Source: Croceicoccus estronivorus
Lineage (GTDB): Bacteria > Pseudomonadota > Alphaproteobacteria > Sphingomonadales > Sphingomonadaceae
Direction: 5' to 3'
Length of the DNA stretch: 64,000 bases
Assembly: GCF_001625325.1 (NCBI RefSeq)
Contig: NZ_JRQQ01000006.1
Coordinates: 248,001 to 312,000 of the forward strand
A program made the position numbers and the translations under genes. Positions 29,824-37,747 of this stretch are shown here, piece by piece (the first letter of the stretch is position 1; each line of letters begins with the position of its first letter). The notes under the pieces were generated by a model that ran no database searches, was not told the DNA's origin, and saw nothing but the letters and a program-made list of their open reading frames with translations.

Positions 29824-29837
29824 CTAATTACGATTAG
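29824..29837. promoter_or_regulatory. Island operator 4
   Basis: CTAATTACGATTAG: exact half-sites with a four-base spacer, 31 bp upstream of the start of LLM monooxygenase 2, in a position able to block RNA polymerase. Confidence 0.75.
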
Positions 29838-29868
29838 TCTGCTGGGAGAGAATCTCAGGAGACACGCA

Positions 29869-30975
29869 ATGGAAGTAGGCTTGGGTCTGACGTTTCAGAA
29901 CCTGAACGAGAAGGTCACCGACAAGGAAGTCTTCGGGCACGAACTCTCGCTTGCGGCACGGGCAGAGGATCAGGGATTCGATTCGCTCTGGACGCCGGAG
30001 CATCATTTCACCGGCTACATGATGACGCCGAATGTGCCGCAGTTCCTGTCCTGGGTCGCGGGGCAGACCAAGCGCATCAAGCTGGGCACGACCGTAACGG
30101 TCCTCCCGTGGCAGAATCCGGTACGCATCGCCGAAAGCTTCATCCTTCTCGATCATTACTCGGAAGGGCGCGCGATCCTCGGTATCGGCCGGGGTCTGGG
30201 CAAAGAGGAGTTTGACGGTTTCGGCGTGCCGATGGGCGAAGCGCGCAAGCGCTTTCGCGAATATGCCGAGGCCTTGCTGGCGGCGCTGGAAACGGGCGTC
30301 ATGGAATATGACGGAACCTACCTCAAGCAGCCGCGCGTGGAACTGCGCCCGCGTCCCTATGCCAGCTATCGCGGCCGCGTGTTCGCCTCGGCCGTTTCGC
30401 CGGAATCGGTCAAGCTGATGGCCAATCTCGATGTGGGGCTGATGATCATCGCTCAGAAACCGTGGGATCGGGTCGAGGAAGATATCACAAGCTACCGCGA
30501 ACGCTTCTTCGCGATGCAGGGGCGGCCCGCGCCCAAGCCGGTCGTGGTGGCCTTTGTGGCTGTCAACGAAGATGCCGCGAAAGCGCAGGAGATGCGCGAT
30601 AAATATCTGGTGGAATATGCCAGGTCCACATCGTCCTTCTACCAGTTCTCCAACAAGGACTTCGCTTCCATCGAGGGCTACGAATATTATGGCGCCCTTG
30701 CCAAAAGTGTCGAGAAACACGGAATCGAGAAGTTCAATAATTTCCTCGCGGATCTCCAGATATGGGGACGTCCGGAGGAGGTCGTCGAAAAATTAAAGTC
30801 GATGGTGGACCGCTTCGACGTGGGCAGCTTCATCATCTACACACAGTTTGGCGACATGCCGTTCGAGGTCGGGCGGGATAATTTTGAAGTTTTCGCACGC
30901 AAGGTTCTGCCGCACCTCAAGGATATCGATATTTCAGCTCCCGCTATCGCGCCTGCGGTGGCTTCTTTGGCATAA
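29869..30975 (+). CDS. LLM-class flavin-dependent monooxygenase 2
   Basis: This 368-residue protein is a second luciferase-like monooxygenase, from a different subgroup than the one at 26548. It begins MEVGLGLTFQNLNEK with LSLAARAEDQGFDSLWTPEHHFTGYMMTPNV, then LGTTVTVLPWQNPVRIAESFILLDHYSEGRAILGIGRGLGKEEFDGFG, and ends with the typical WGRPEEVVEKLKSMVDRF. The ATG at 29869 has AGGAG upstream. It needs reduced FMN, probably supplied by the flavin reductase at 32681. An operator lies immediately upstream. Confidence 0.92.
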   Translation: MEVGLGLTFQNLNEKVTDKEVFGHELSLAARAEDQGFDSLWTPEHHFTGYMMTPNVPQFLSWVAGQTKRIKLGTTVTVLPWQNPVRIAESFILLDHYSEGRAILGIGRGLGKEEFDGFGVPMGEARKRFREYAEALLAALETGVMEYDGTYLKQPRVELRPRPYASYRGRVFASAVSPESVKLMANLDVGLMIIAQKPWDRVEEDITSYRERFFAMQGRPAPKPVVVAFVAVNEDAAKAQEMRDKYLVEYARSTSSFYQFSNKDFASIEGYEYYGALAKSVEKHGIEKFNNFLADLQIWGRPEEVVEKLKSMVDRFDVGSFIIYTQFGDMPFEVGRDNFEVFARKVLPHLKDIDISAPAIAPAVASLA

Positions 30976-31046
30976 GTCAGGCACCCGCTTTCCGAATGGC
31001 GGATCAGTTGCGGGCCTAAGGCCGAAACGGCAAATTCAAGGATAGG

Positions 31047-31988
31047 GTGAGGATGATGGAAGGTGAGGGTTGGCGGTGCCTCTGGGATGCCAGGGCCATT
31101 CTGGGCGAAAGCACGATCTGGGACGATCGCGACGGCCGCATCTACTGGGTCGATATCGAAGCGCCGAGCATCAATTGGTATCGCCTTTGCGATGGTGAGC
31201 GCGGGACGTGGTCTACGCCTGCCTGGGTGAGCGCGCTCGCCCCACGCGCCAGCGGCGGCTTCATCGGGTCGGCGGCAGACGGCTTCGTTCATCTCGATCC
31301 CACGCACCAGATTTATCAGCCTATCGTCCATCCCATTCCCAATCCGGGGGTTGCGCGACTGAATGACGGGGTGACCGATCGCAAGGGCCGCTATTGGTCC
31401 GGCTCGTGCGATTCCAGCCAATGGGATGAAAGCACCACGGCCGAAGACAAGGAAAGCACCCTCGGCAATCTCGATGTGCGCAACACCGGCGAACTCTACC
31501 GACTCGATGGCGACGGCACCGTCTCCACTCAGGAGCGCAACATCGTCACGGCGAACGGCCCGGCTTTCAGCCCGGATGGCAAATTGGCCTATGTGAACGA
31601 TTCGATGCCTCTGGTGAGCTGGGTCTATGATGTCGCGGACGACGGCACGCTCGGCAACCGGCGGGATTTCCTACGGTTCAAGCCCGAGGATGGCTACCCC
31701 GACGGCATGGCTGTCGATACAGAGGGCTGCATCTGGATGGCCTTCTATGAGAGCTGGTATCTGCGGCGTTTCGCTCCAGACGGCCGCCTGCTGGAAGAGC
31801 GGCGTCTGCCGGTGATGCGCGGCTTGCGGCCCGCTTTTGGCGGCGCGGATTATTCCCGTCTTTTCCTGATCACCGGATCGCAGGGGTATACGGCCGAGAG
31901 ATTCGCAAGCGAGCCGTTGGCGGGCAGTCTGTTCGAGATACTCGATCCGCCCGCGCCCGGCGTGCCGAACACGCCTTTTGCCGGGTGA
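31047..31988 (+). CDS. SMP-30/gluconolactonase-like (LRE) family protein
   Basis: This protein of about 313 residues is a six-bladed beta-propeller of the SMP-30/regucalcin family, many of which are Ca/Zn-dependent lactonases. The likely metal ligands are visible: Glu in ILGESTIWD, Asn in ARLNDGVTD, Asn in TANGPAFSPDG and Asp in GYPDGMAVD. It could open a lactone made by one of the Baeyer-Villiger-type enzymes. The start is GTG 31047 (AAGGATAGG upstream) or ATG 31053/31056. It lies 71 bases after LLM monooxygenase 2 on the same strand, suggesting an operon. Confidence 0.9.
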   Translation: MRMMEGEGWRCLWDARAILGESTIWDDRDGRIYWVDIEAPSINWYRLCDGERGTWSTPAWVSALAPRASGGFIGSAADGFVHLDPTHQIYQPIVHPIPNPGVARLNDGVTDRKGRYWSGSCDSSQWDESTTAEDKESTLGNLDVRNTGELYRLDGDGTVSTQERNIVTANGPAFSPDGKLAYVNDSMPLVSWVYDVADDGTLGNRRDFLRFKPEDGYPDGMAVDTEGCIWMAFYESWYLRRFAPDGRLLEERRLPVMRGLRPAFGGADYSRLFLITGSQGYTAERFASEPLAGSLFEILDPPAPGVPNTPFAG

Positions 31989-32044
31989 GGAGGCCGGCCA
32001 AGGGGAAAGCTGACATCTCAAACATTTCCGGTTAAAGGGCGGAC

Positions 32045-32638
32045 ATGGTACAAATAGAAAACGGTCGAACACGCATTCTGGATTCGGCCGCCGCGGTCCT
32101 TTGCAAAAGAGGGTTGGCTGGCGCGAAGCTCAGCGACATTGCCCGCATGGCCGGGATGCTCGCGCCCAGCATATATCATCACTTTCCATCAAAGGATCAT
32201 TTGGTGGAGGAAGTGATGATGGAGGGAATCTATCGCAATAGCCGCCATATCGTTACAAAGGTCGAGGTATTAGGCGCAGAGGCGCCACCTCTGGTCCGGC
32301 TTCGCGCCGCCATCCAAGCGCATATCAACTTCCTGTTGACGGGGGACAACTACTCCTCTGCGGTGGCGCGCGTATTCGACGATCTCCCGTCGGAAATGAA
32401 GGGGCGGGTTCTGGCGGCTTACTCTAGCTTCGACAATTACTGGCGGGACCTTATCGTCGCTGCCCAGGCTGCTGGGGGGGTTAACCGATCGCTCGATGCG
32501 ACGGTGGTCCGTAAATTCCTGATCGCGATGCTGGACTCGTCGCCCTCCTGGTATCGGCCCGGCAAACTGGGGCCAGCGCAGATCGCCGAGCAGGCGGCGG
32601 ATTTCGTCCTGTACGGCTTCGTGGGAAGGGAAGCCTGA
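32045..32638 (+). CDS. TetR-family transcriptional regulator 2
   Basis: This 197-residue regulator has a TetR helix-turn-helix at residues 8-55 (RTRILDSAAAVLCKRGLAGA, then LSDIARMAGMLAPSIYHHFPSKDHLVEE). The C-terminal domain is helical and contains FDNYWRDLIVAAQAAG; an effector cannot be predicted. It follows the SMP-30 gene by 56 bases on the same strand and converges on the flavin reductase. It is the second candidate for the operator-binding repressor of the island. Confidence 0.93.
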   Translation: MVQIENGRTRILDSAAAVLCKRGLAGAKLSDIARMAGMLAPSIYHHFPSKDHLVEEVMMEGIYRNSRHIVTKVEVLGAEAPPLVRLRAAIQAHINFLLTGDNYSSAVARVFDDLPSEMKGRVLAAYSSFDNYWRDLIVAAQAAGGVNRSLDATVVRKFLIAMLDSSPSWYRPGKLGPAQIAEQAADFVLYGFVGREA

Positions 32639-32680
32639 GCGAATAGGAGCCCGTAGGGCGAGATAGCTCCCGCCCTCGGT

Positions 32681-33178
32681 TCATGGCCGGGACAATGGCG
32701 TGACGGTTCCATAGGCCCCTTTGTGAAACAGCAAAGGGGTTCCCGGATGATGGATGTCGAGCCCGTGAACCTCTCCCAGAGCGATATAGTGATCGCCTGC
32801 TTCATGGATCGCATGGAATGAGCAATCGATCCATGCAAGGGCGCCTTCGATCACCGGGGCTCCGCGCGGGGACAGGCCGTGCGGCACGCCATCGAACTTG
32901 TCGGGGTTCTTTGACGCAAGCACGCGGCAAAGCTCCTCCTGATCATCGGCGAGCACATTGACGCAGAACCCGTCGCAAGCCCGGATCTTTGGCCAACTTG
33001 ATGAGGCCTTGTCCGGAAAGAAAGCCACGAGTGGCGGGGCCAGCGAAACTGACGTGAACGAGCCGACGATCATCGCAACCGGCTTCCCGTCTGAGTGCAT
33101 GCCGGTAATGGCGCAAACACCCGTCGGATAATGACCCATAATCCGACGGAAGGCGACGGCGTCTGTTACGAAAGTCAT
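32681..33178 (-). CDS. Flavin reductase (HpaC/FMN-binding type)
   Basis: This 165-residue protein belongs to the flavin-reductase-like split-barrel family: [17 protein letters not shown] at the N-terminus, [25 protein letters not shown] and a central [18 protein letters not shown], with a late [12 protein letters not shown]. Such enzymes reduce FMN or FAD with NAD(P)H and hand it to two-component monooxygenases. The ATG at 33178 overlaps the P450 stop by four bases (ATGA), so it is translationally coupled to the P450. Its natural clients here are probably the two LLM monooxygenases. Confidence 0.92.
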   Translation of the reverse strand: MTFVTDAVAFRRIMGHYPTGVCAITGMHSDGKPVAMIVGSFTSVSLAPPLVAFFPDKASSSWPKIRACDGFCVNVLADDQEELCRVLASKNPDKFDGVPHGLSPRGAPVIEGALAWIDCSFHAIHEAGDHYIALGEVHGLDIHHPGTPLLFHKGAYGTVTPLSRP

Positions 33179-34440
33179 GCCGGTTTTTTGCTTTCCCACA
33201 CCAGAGGGACATTTTCGACGGCCGCGACGATGCCGGAATGGTAGATTTGTTTCGACCCTTCCTTCAAGGAAAAGTGCGGAATCCGTGCCAGCCATTCCTG
33301 CAGCATGACGATCACTTCCATGCGCGCCAGGTGCATTCCCGCGCAGCGATGCGGTCCCTGTGCGAACGTCGAATGCGCGAGGTTGCGGCGCGAGAAGTCG
33401 ACCTTCATCGGGCACTCGTGGATCGTGTCGTCGAGACCATGCAATGCCGTCGGCAGGAAGATCAGGTCTCCCTCCTTGAGCTGCGTTCCGAAGAACTCCA
33501 TGTCGTGCGTCACATAGCGGGCATCGGACACGACCGCGAAACGGCGGAACAGTTCCTCGGCGCCGCGCTGGAGCTTTATCGGATCGGACCGCAGTTCGTC
33601 CACGGTTTCGGGATGCCGCGCCAGGTAGATCATCATGAAACTGAGAAAATTGACTACGGTGTCCAGCCCGCCGAGCAACAGCAGCGATACCAAGCCAAGC
33701 TCCCTGTCATGGGGCATGGGCTCACCGTTGATCTCGCTGTTGATCATCCGGGTGATGAGGTCTGTGCCCGATCCGCCACGGCGCTGCTCGATGATGGGGG
33801 CGACATAGGCGAAGAAACCCTTGTTGGCGGCGTCAAGCGAGCGGCCTTGTTCTTGCGGGGTGTTGCCGGATGGCCGCGTCATTTCATTCGCCAGCGGGGC
33901 CAGTTTCACTGCGTCCTCGATCGGCAGGTCCGCCAGCGCGAGGAAAACCTTGACCGGGAAGATTCCGGCGAAGTCCTTCGCGAAATCGCACTGCCCGCGA
34001 GGCGCGAGATCCTCGATCAACTCGATCGCGATGGCACGGATATCGTTCTCGATCTTTCTGATCTCGCCGAGGTTGAGCGCCTTGTCGAGCGCCTTGCGGT
34101 ACGGCGTATGCTCCGGCGGATCAAGTTTGGTGGGGACCATATCGTAGGCTTCGCCCGCCTCGCGCGGCACCCAGATGACCCGGCTGGAGAAACGGTCCGG
34201 GTTGCGATAGACCTCATCGATCACGGCGCCGCGGGTCGCAATCCAGTGCCCACCCGTGAAAGGAGTCCAGATCAGCGGAGGCGTATCGGGTTGCTGCACG
34301 CGCTTCCAAGCCTCCTGCACCCCTTCTTCGATACCATCGAGAGCATAGGCATCGACCTCGCGCACCAGCGCTGCCGGGACATAATCCGGGACCGGCACAC
34401 GGGGCTTGCTGACGGGGGGCGGCAAGGTGTCACTGTTCAT
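33175..34440 (-). CDS. Cytochrome P450, CYP101 (P450cam)-like
   Basis: This 421-residue class I bacterial P450 has the I-helix segment [16 protein letters not shown], the K-helix EELFRRF and the heme loop [15 protein letters not shown] with the proximal Cys at about 366. Long stretches read like P450cam, including [14 protein letters not shown]-like [14 protein letters not shown] and [13 protein letters not shown]. It should hydroxylate a small alicyclic or terpenoid molecule using electrons from the ferredoxin at 20248. It is followed by the overlapping flavin reductase gene. An operator lies 250 bp upstream. Confidence 0.95.
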   Translation of the reverse strand: MNSDTLPPPVSKPRVPVPDYVPAALVREVDAYALDGIEEGVQEAWKRVQQPDTPPLIWTPFTGGHWIATRGAVIDEVYRNPDRFSSRVIWVPREAGEAYDMVPTKLDPPEHTPYRKALDKALNLGEIRKIENDIRAIAIELIEDLAPRGQCDFAKDFAGIFPVKVFLALADLPIEDAVKLAPLANEMTRPSGNTPQEQGRSLDAANKGFFAYVAPIIEQRRGGSGTDLITRMINSEINGEPMPHDRELGLVSLLLLGGLDTVVNFLSFMMIYLARHPETVDELRSDPIKLQRGAEELFRRFAVVSDARYVTHDMEFFGTQLKEGDLIFLPTALHGLDDTIHECPMKVDFSRRNLAHSTFAQGPHRCAGMHLARMEVIVMLQEWLARIPHFSLKEGSKQIYHSGIVAAVENVPLVWESKKPA

Positions 34441-34689
34441 TTCGGCATCCTCTCTTAGTTCATGGATGGAACGATGGCCGCCTTTGTGGCCATATCGGTT
34501 TGAGAAATTGGAATGGCCTCGGTATTATTCGGTGATACCGCGCCGATGGCTTGCGAGCTTTTCGGCTGAATATCGCCACTGACCCATACAGCGGACGGGT
34601 CGGCGGCATATCCGCCAACCGGATTTCCGGACCATTCACCTCAACGAGCATCGCCGGCTCGCCGTAGCCCTCCTCATGCGCGATTCAGA

Positions 34690-34703
34690 CTAATATAAAT
34701 TAG
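34690..34703. promoter_or_regulatory. Island operator 5
   Basis: CTAATATAAATTAG: exact CTAAT and ATTAG arms with a four-base spacer, about 250 bp upstream of the P450 start and about 240 bp upstream of the SDR start. Confidence 0.72.
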
Positions 34704-34892
34704 CCTGACGATCGAGAAATGACAAGGTCGAATTGGGCATCACCTTCCAGTTGGCCGCGAACGCCTTACGGGTAATGTCGCATCATTTCAAACTACTGAA
34801 TCTCTTATAGATATTTCAATGACGATCGTTCTAGCGCTGCAGTTTTGCATCGCCTTGATAAATGACTGGCATCTCGATAAAGTCCACCCAGC

Positions 34893-34906
34893 ATAATCAT
34901 AATTAG
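34893..34906. promoter_or_regulatory. Island operator 6 (one mismatch)
   Basis: ATAATCATAATTAG: one changed base in the left arm, 35 bp upstream of the SDR start at 34942, in a position typical of a repressor site. Confidence 0.6.
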
Positions 34907-34941
34907 GCAATATCCGATGAGTCTGAAGAGAGGAAGCTGAC

Positions 34942-35688
34942 ATGGGCCGTCTCAATGGAAAAGTAGCCATCATCACCGGGGCCGCGCGCGGCATGGGAGC
35001 CTCGCACGCCCGCGTTTTCGCGCGAGAAGGCGCAAGGCTGGTCCTGACCGACGTCAACGAGGAAGCGGGTTCGGCCTTGGCGCGGGAACTGGGGGATTGC
35101 GCGATCTTCCTGCCCCATGATGTCACGAAGCCGGAGGCATGGAACGCGATCGTCGCCAAGGCGGTGGAGCACTTCGGCACGATCGACATTCTCGTCAACA
35201 ATGCCGGCATTCTAGGGCCGATGGCTACCACCGCGGACCTGACCGATGAAGGCTATGATCTCGTCTGCGCGATCAACCAGGATTCCGTGTTCTATGGCAT
35301 GCGCGCCGTGCTACCGGTGATGGTTCAGGCCGGGCGTGGGTCGATCGTGAATATTTCGTCGATCGCGGGCATGGCCGCGAATTATGGCTTCCCGAGCCTT
35401 GCCTATGTAGCCAGCAAATTCGCCGTGCGAGGCATGACGAAGGCGGCTGCGATGGAATATGGCAAGCACAATATCAGGGTCAATTCGGTCCATCCAGGCT
35501 TCATCCAGACGCCGATGATGGTGGAAGCTACCGATGAGGTTGGCGGGGAAGCGCTGGCCCAAATTCCCCTGGGCAGGATTGCCGATCCCTCGGAAGTCTC
35601 GAACCTCGTCCTTTTCCTGGCGTCGGACGAATCCTCCTACATTACCGGCTCCGAGCATCTCGTCGATGCGGGCATGCTGGCGCACTGA
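34942..35688 (+). CDS. SDR-family oxidoreductase
   Basis: This 248-residue classical SDR has TGAARGMGASHA at about residues 12-23, LVNNAG near 84-89, catalytic Ser in NISSIAG and YVASK as the Tyr-x3-Lys motif. An Asp in LVLTDVNEE suggests NAD rather than NADP. It begins an operon with the enoyl-CoA hydratase at 35712 (23-base gap) and has operator 6 just upstream. In the camphor analogy it would oxidise the P450-made alcohol to a ketone; that is an inference. Confidence 0.93.
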   Translation: MGRLNGKVAIITGAARGMGASHARVFAREGARLVLTDVNEEAGSALARELGDCAIFLPHDVTKPEAWNAIVAKAVEHFGTIDILVNNAGILGPMATTADLTDEGYDLVCAINQDSVFYGMRAVLPVMVQAGRGSIVNISSIAGMAANYGFPSLAYVASKFAVRGMTKAAAMEYGKHNIRVNSVHPGFIQTPMMVEATDEVGGEALAQIPLGRIADPSEVSNLVLFLASDESSYITGSEHLVDAGMLAH

Positions 35689-35711
35689 TCTGCGTTCGGC
35701 GGGGCTATCCC

Positions 35712-36482
35712 ATGGCATCCATCAAACTGAGCGTGCGGGGGCATGTCGCGGAAGTCCTGCTCAACCGCCCCGGTGCGCTCAACGCCATCGACGACGAGAT
35801 GGACCGGGCGCTGGCCGCCGCGTGGGAGCGGATCGACGGCGATCCGGACATCTGGGTCGCCGTCCTCCGCGGGGCGGGCGAGCGGGCTTTCTGCGCTGGC
35901 GGAGACATTGCCGTTCCGCCCACAGGGCACGATGGCCTTTCCTTTGGCGGAGGGCTGACCGGCATTGGCGGGCGCCTGCGACGCCTCCGAAAGCCGCTGG
36001 TTTGCGCGGTTCACGGCCATGTGCTGGGACTCGGCTTCGAACTGGCCATGTGCGCCGACATCATCGTAGCGGCCGACAATACGCGTTTCGGCCTTCCGGA
36101 AGCGCGGGCGGGAATCATCGACCACTGCGGAGTTGTCCATCGCGCCGTCCGGCAATTGCCGCATCATGTCGCGATGGCGATGATTGTGGCCAGCGAAACG
36201 CTCGATGCGACGCGAGCTGGCCAATATGGGCTGGTCAACGAGGTCGTGCCGTTCGAAAGCCTGGATACCGCCGTTCAGGCTTGGATCGACAAGATCCTCC
36301 GCTGCGCGCCATTGGTGTCCCAGGCCGCGAAACAGGCGACGCTTGACGGGCTGAACACCAGTTTGGAGGGTGCTTTGGCTGCGCGATACCAGCTTATCGA
36401 TCTCTATTCCCGAACCCAAGATTGTCAGGAAGCGATGCGCGCCTGGAAAGAGCGCCGGACTCCGGAATGGAAGGGACGATAG
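35712..36482 (+). CDS. Enoyl-CoA hydratase/isomerase family protein 2
   Basis: This 256-residue crotonase has the oxyanion-hole region GERAFCAGGDIA, the first catalytic Glu in GLGFELAMCADI and the second in RFGLPEARAGI, so both hydratase glutamates are present. After the second Glu the sequence (IIDHCGVVHRAVRQLP) departs from the usual Gly-rich stretch, which may mean a special substrate. The C-terminus (YSRTQDCQEAMRAWKERRTP) is typical. It is 23 bases after the SDR gene and presumably co-transcribed, adding water in beta-oxidation of a ring-opened acyl-CoA. Confidence 0.92.
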   Translation: MASIKLSVRGHVAEVLLNRPGALNAIDDEMDRALAAAWERIDGDPDIWVAVLRGAGERAFCAGGDIAVPPTGHDGLSFGGGLTGIGGRLRRLRKPLVCAVHGHVLGLGFELAMCADIIVAADNTRFGLPEARAGIIDHCGVVHRAVRQLPHHVAMAMIVASETLDATRAGQYGLVNEVVPFESLDTAVQAWIDKILRCAPLVSQAAKQATLDGLNTSLEGALAARYQLIDLYSRTQDCQEAMRAWKERRTPEWKGR

Positions 36483-36494
36483 ACGTCATTATTC

Positions 36495-36508
36495 CTAATT
36501 TAACTTAG
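36495..36508. promoter_or_regulatory. Island operator 7
   Basis: CTAATTTAACTTAG, inside CCTAATTTAACTTAGG. It lies 13 bases after the stop of the upstream crotonase gene and 316 bp before the SDR at 36825. Confidence 0.62.
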
Positions 36509-36708
36509 GTTAAATCAAGGTTCCCGATCCTCTGTCGGGGCACGGAATCGTCAAGAAGGCTCCGGTAAACTGCGCGGCGCCACGCACGCATTCACGAAAA
36601 ATTGTCGGAATAACAAGCATTTTTCCGCTGGTTCGCGGACGCCAGCGCAGAAGACTTGTCCAACCACGCCGCACTATCCATCGCGCGCAATCGCTATTGC
36701 ATATTGGC

Positions 36709-36722
36709 CTAATTATAATTAG
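36709..36722. promoter_or_regulatory. Island operator 8 (fully symmetric)
   Basis: CTAATTATAATTAG, inside the perfect 16-base palindrome CCTAATTATAATTAGG at 36708-36723. It is the best match to the deduced consensus, 102 bp upstream of the SDR gene. Confidence 0.78.
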
Positions 36723-36824
36723 GTTTATGCTCAAAGCAGACATAGACTCGCTACTCGCTGTGGGGGGCTGCAAATCGTTCAGACACGCCACGGGTCTGGT
36801 CGGGATTGGGATGGAGACGGATTT

Positions 36825-37595
36825 ATGACCCTGAGCCAGAAGAAAATCATCGTGACCGGTTGCGCGCAGGGCATCGGCGCGGCCGCGCTACGCGCCTTCG
36901 TTGCGGAAGGCGCCGAAGTTTTCGCTATGGACATTGATCCCCGAGGTGGCGATGCCGCGGTGGACAGGGCCAATGCCGCTGGCCCCGGCAAGGCCCATTT
37001 CATCGCCTGCGACGTTGGCGATCGCACCGCCGTCGATGCCGCCTTCGATGCGGCCGTGGCGCAAATGGGCCGGCTCGATGTCCTCGCGCATATCGCGGGC
37101 GTTCACCGTCACGCACCCACCCATGACGTGCCCGACGACACGCTGGAATGGATTTTCAATATCAATGTCAATGGCACCATCTACACAAATGGCGCAGCCT
37201 ACCGGCATATGCCCAATGGCGGGGCGATCATAAATTTCGGCTCCGAATCCGGCCTCACCGCCGAAATCAACAACGCCGTCTATGGTGCGTCCAAAGCCGC
37301 AGTCCATACGTGGACGCGCAGCATTGCCCGTGAGTGGGGAAAGCGCGGTATCCGCGTCAATGCGGTGCTGCCTTATATCGTGACGCCCATGTACGAGCGG
37401 TTTCGCGAAGCCCTGTCGCCCGCGGATCTGGCCGTTCATGACAAGGCGACCGGCGAACAGATCCCGCTCGGCGGCAAATTTGGCAATGCCGACACCGATC
37501 TGGCGCCGGTTTTAGTGTTTCTCGCGGGCGAAGGATCACGCTTCATCACCGGCCAGCTCATTCCCGTCGATGGCGGGCTGATATCGGTGCGGTGA
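36825..37595 (+). CDS. SDR-family oxidoreductase
   Basis: This 256-residue SDR shows VTGCAQGIGAAALRAF (cofactor motif), an Asp in VFAMDIDPRGG suited to NAD, LAHIAGVHRH in place of the usual NNAG, the catalytic Ser in NFGSESGL, and YGASK as the Tyr-x3-Lys pair. It stands after a double-operator region and is followed by the Baeyer-Villiger gene 152 bases later on the same strand. It is a plausible alcohol dehydrogenase producing the ketone substrate for that enzyme, but the substrate is not visible. Confidence 0.92.
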   Translation: MTLSQKKIIVTGCAQGIGAAALRAFVAEGAEVFAMDIDPRGGDAAVDRANAAGPGKAHFIACDVGDRTAVDAAFDAAVAQMGRLDVLAHIAGVHRHAPTHDVPDDTLEWIFNINVNGTIYTNGAAYRHMPNGGAIINFGSESGLTAEINNAVYGASKAAVHTWTRSIAREWGKRGIRVNAVLPYIVTPMYERFREALSPADLAVHDKATGEQIPLGGKFGNADTDLAPVLVFLAGEGSRFITGQLIPVDGGLISVR

Positions 37596-37747
37596 GCGGG
37601 CTCGGCGCAACGCGCCCGACGATTACGGGGATCGTCCCGTTCTCAACCTGTCCATCCGCACCAGACCGTCGGCACGCAACATGCCGGGATCAACATTAAA
37701 TTCGCTTGGGGGCCATTTCCCCCACGTATTTCGAGAGGCTGACCGAA

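Larger units (their letters stand above)
34441..34941. promoter_or_regulatory. Divergent regulatory region between the P450 and SDR genes
   Basis: This 501-base gap contains no convincing gene. It is A+T-richer than its surroundings and holds operators 5 and 6, one closer to each end-gene promoter. It is therefore the likely shared control region for the P450-flavin reductase unit (leftward) and the SDR-crotonase unit (rightward). Confidence 0.65.
36483..36824. promoter_or_regulatory. Regulatory gap with two operators before an SDR gene
   Basis: These 342 bases carry no gene. Operator 7 lies just after the crotonase stop and operator 8, the most symmetric copy, lies about 100 bp before the next SDR. 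The pair is about 200 bp apart, which would permit looping if one regulator binds both. Confidence 0.6.

Noticed and set aside
33238-34458. Plus-strand frame of 406 codons opposite the P450
   Set aside because: It is antisense to a P450 with heme and I-helix motifs; no protein family is recognisable in it.
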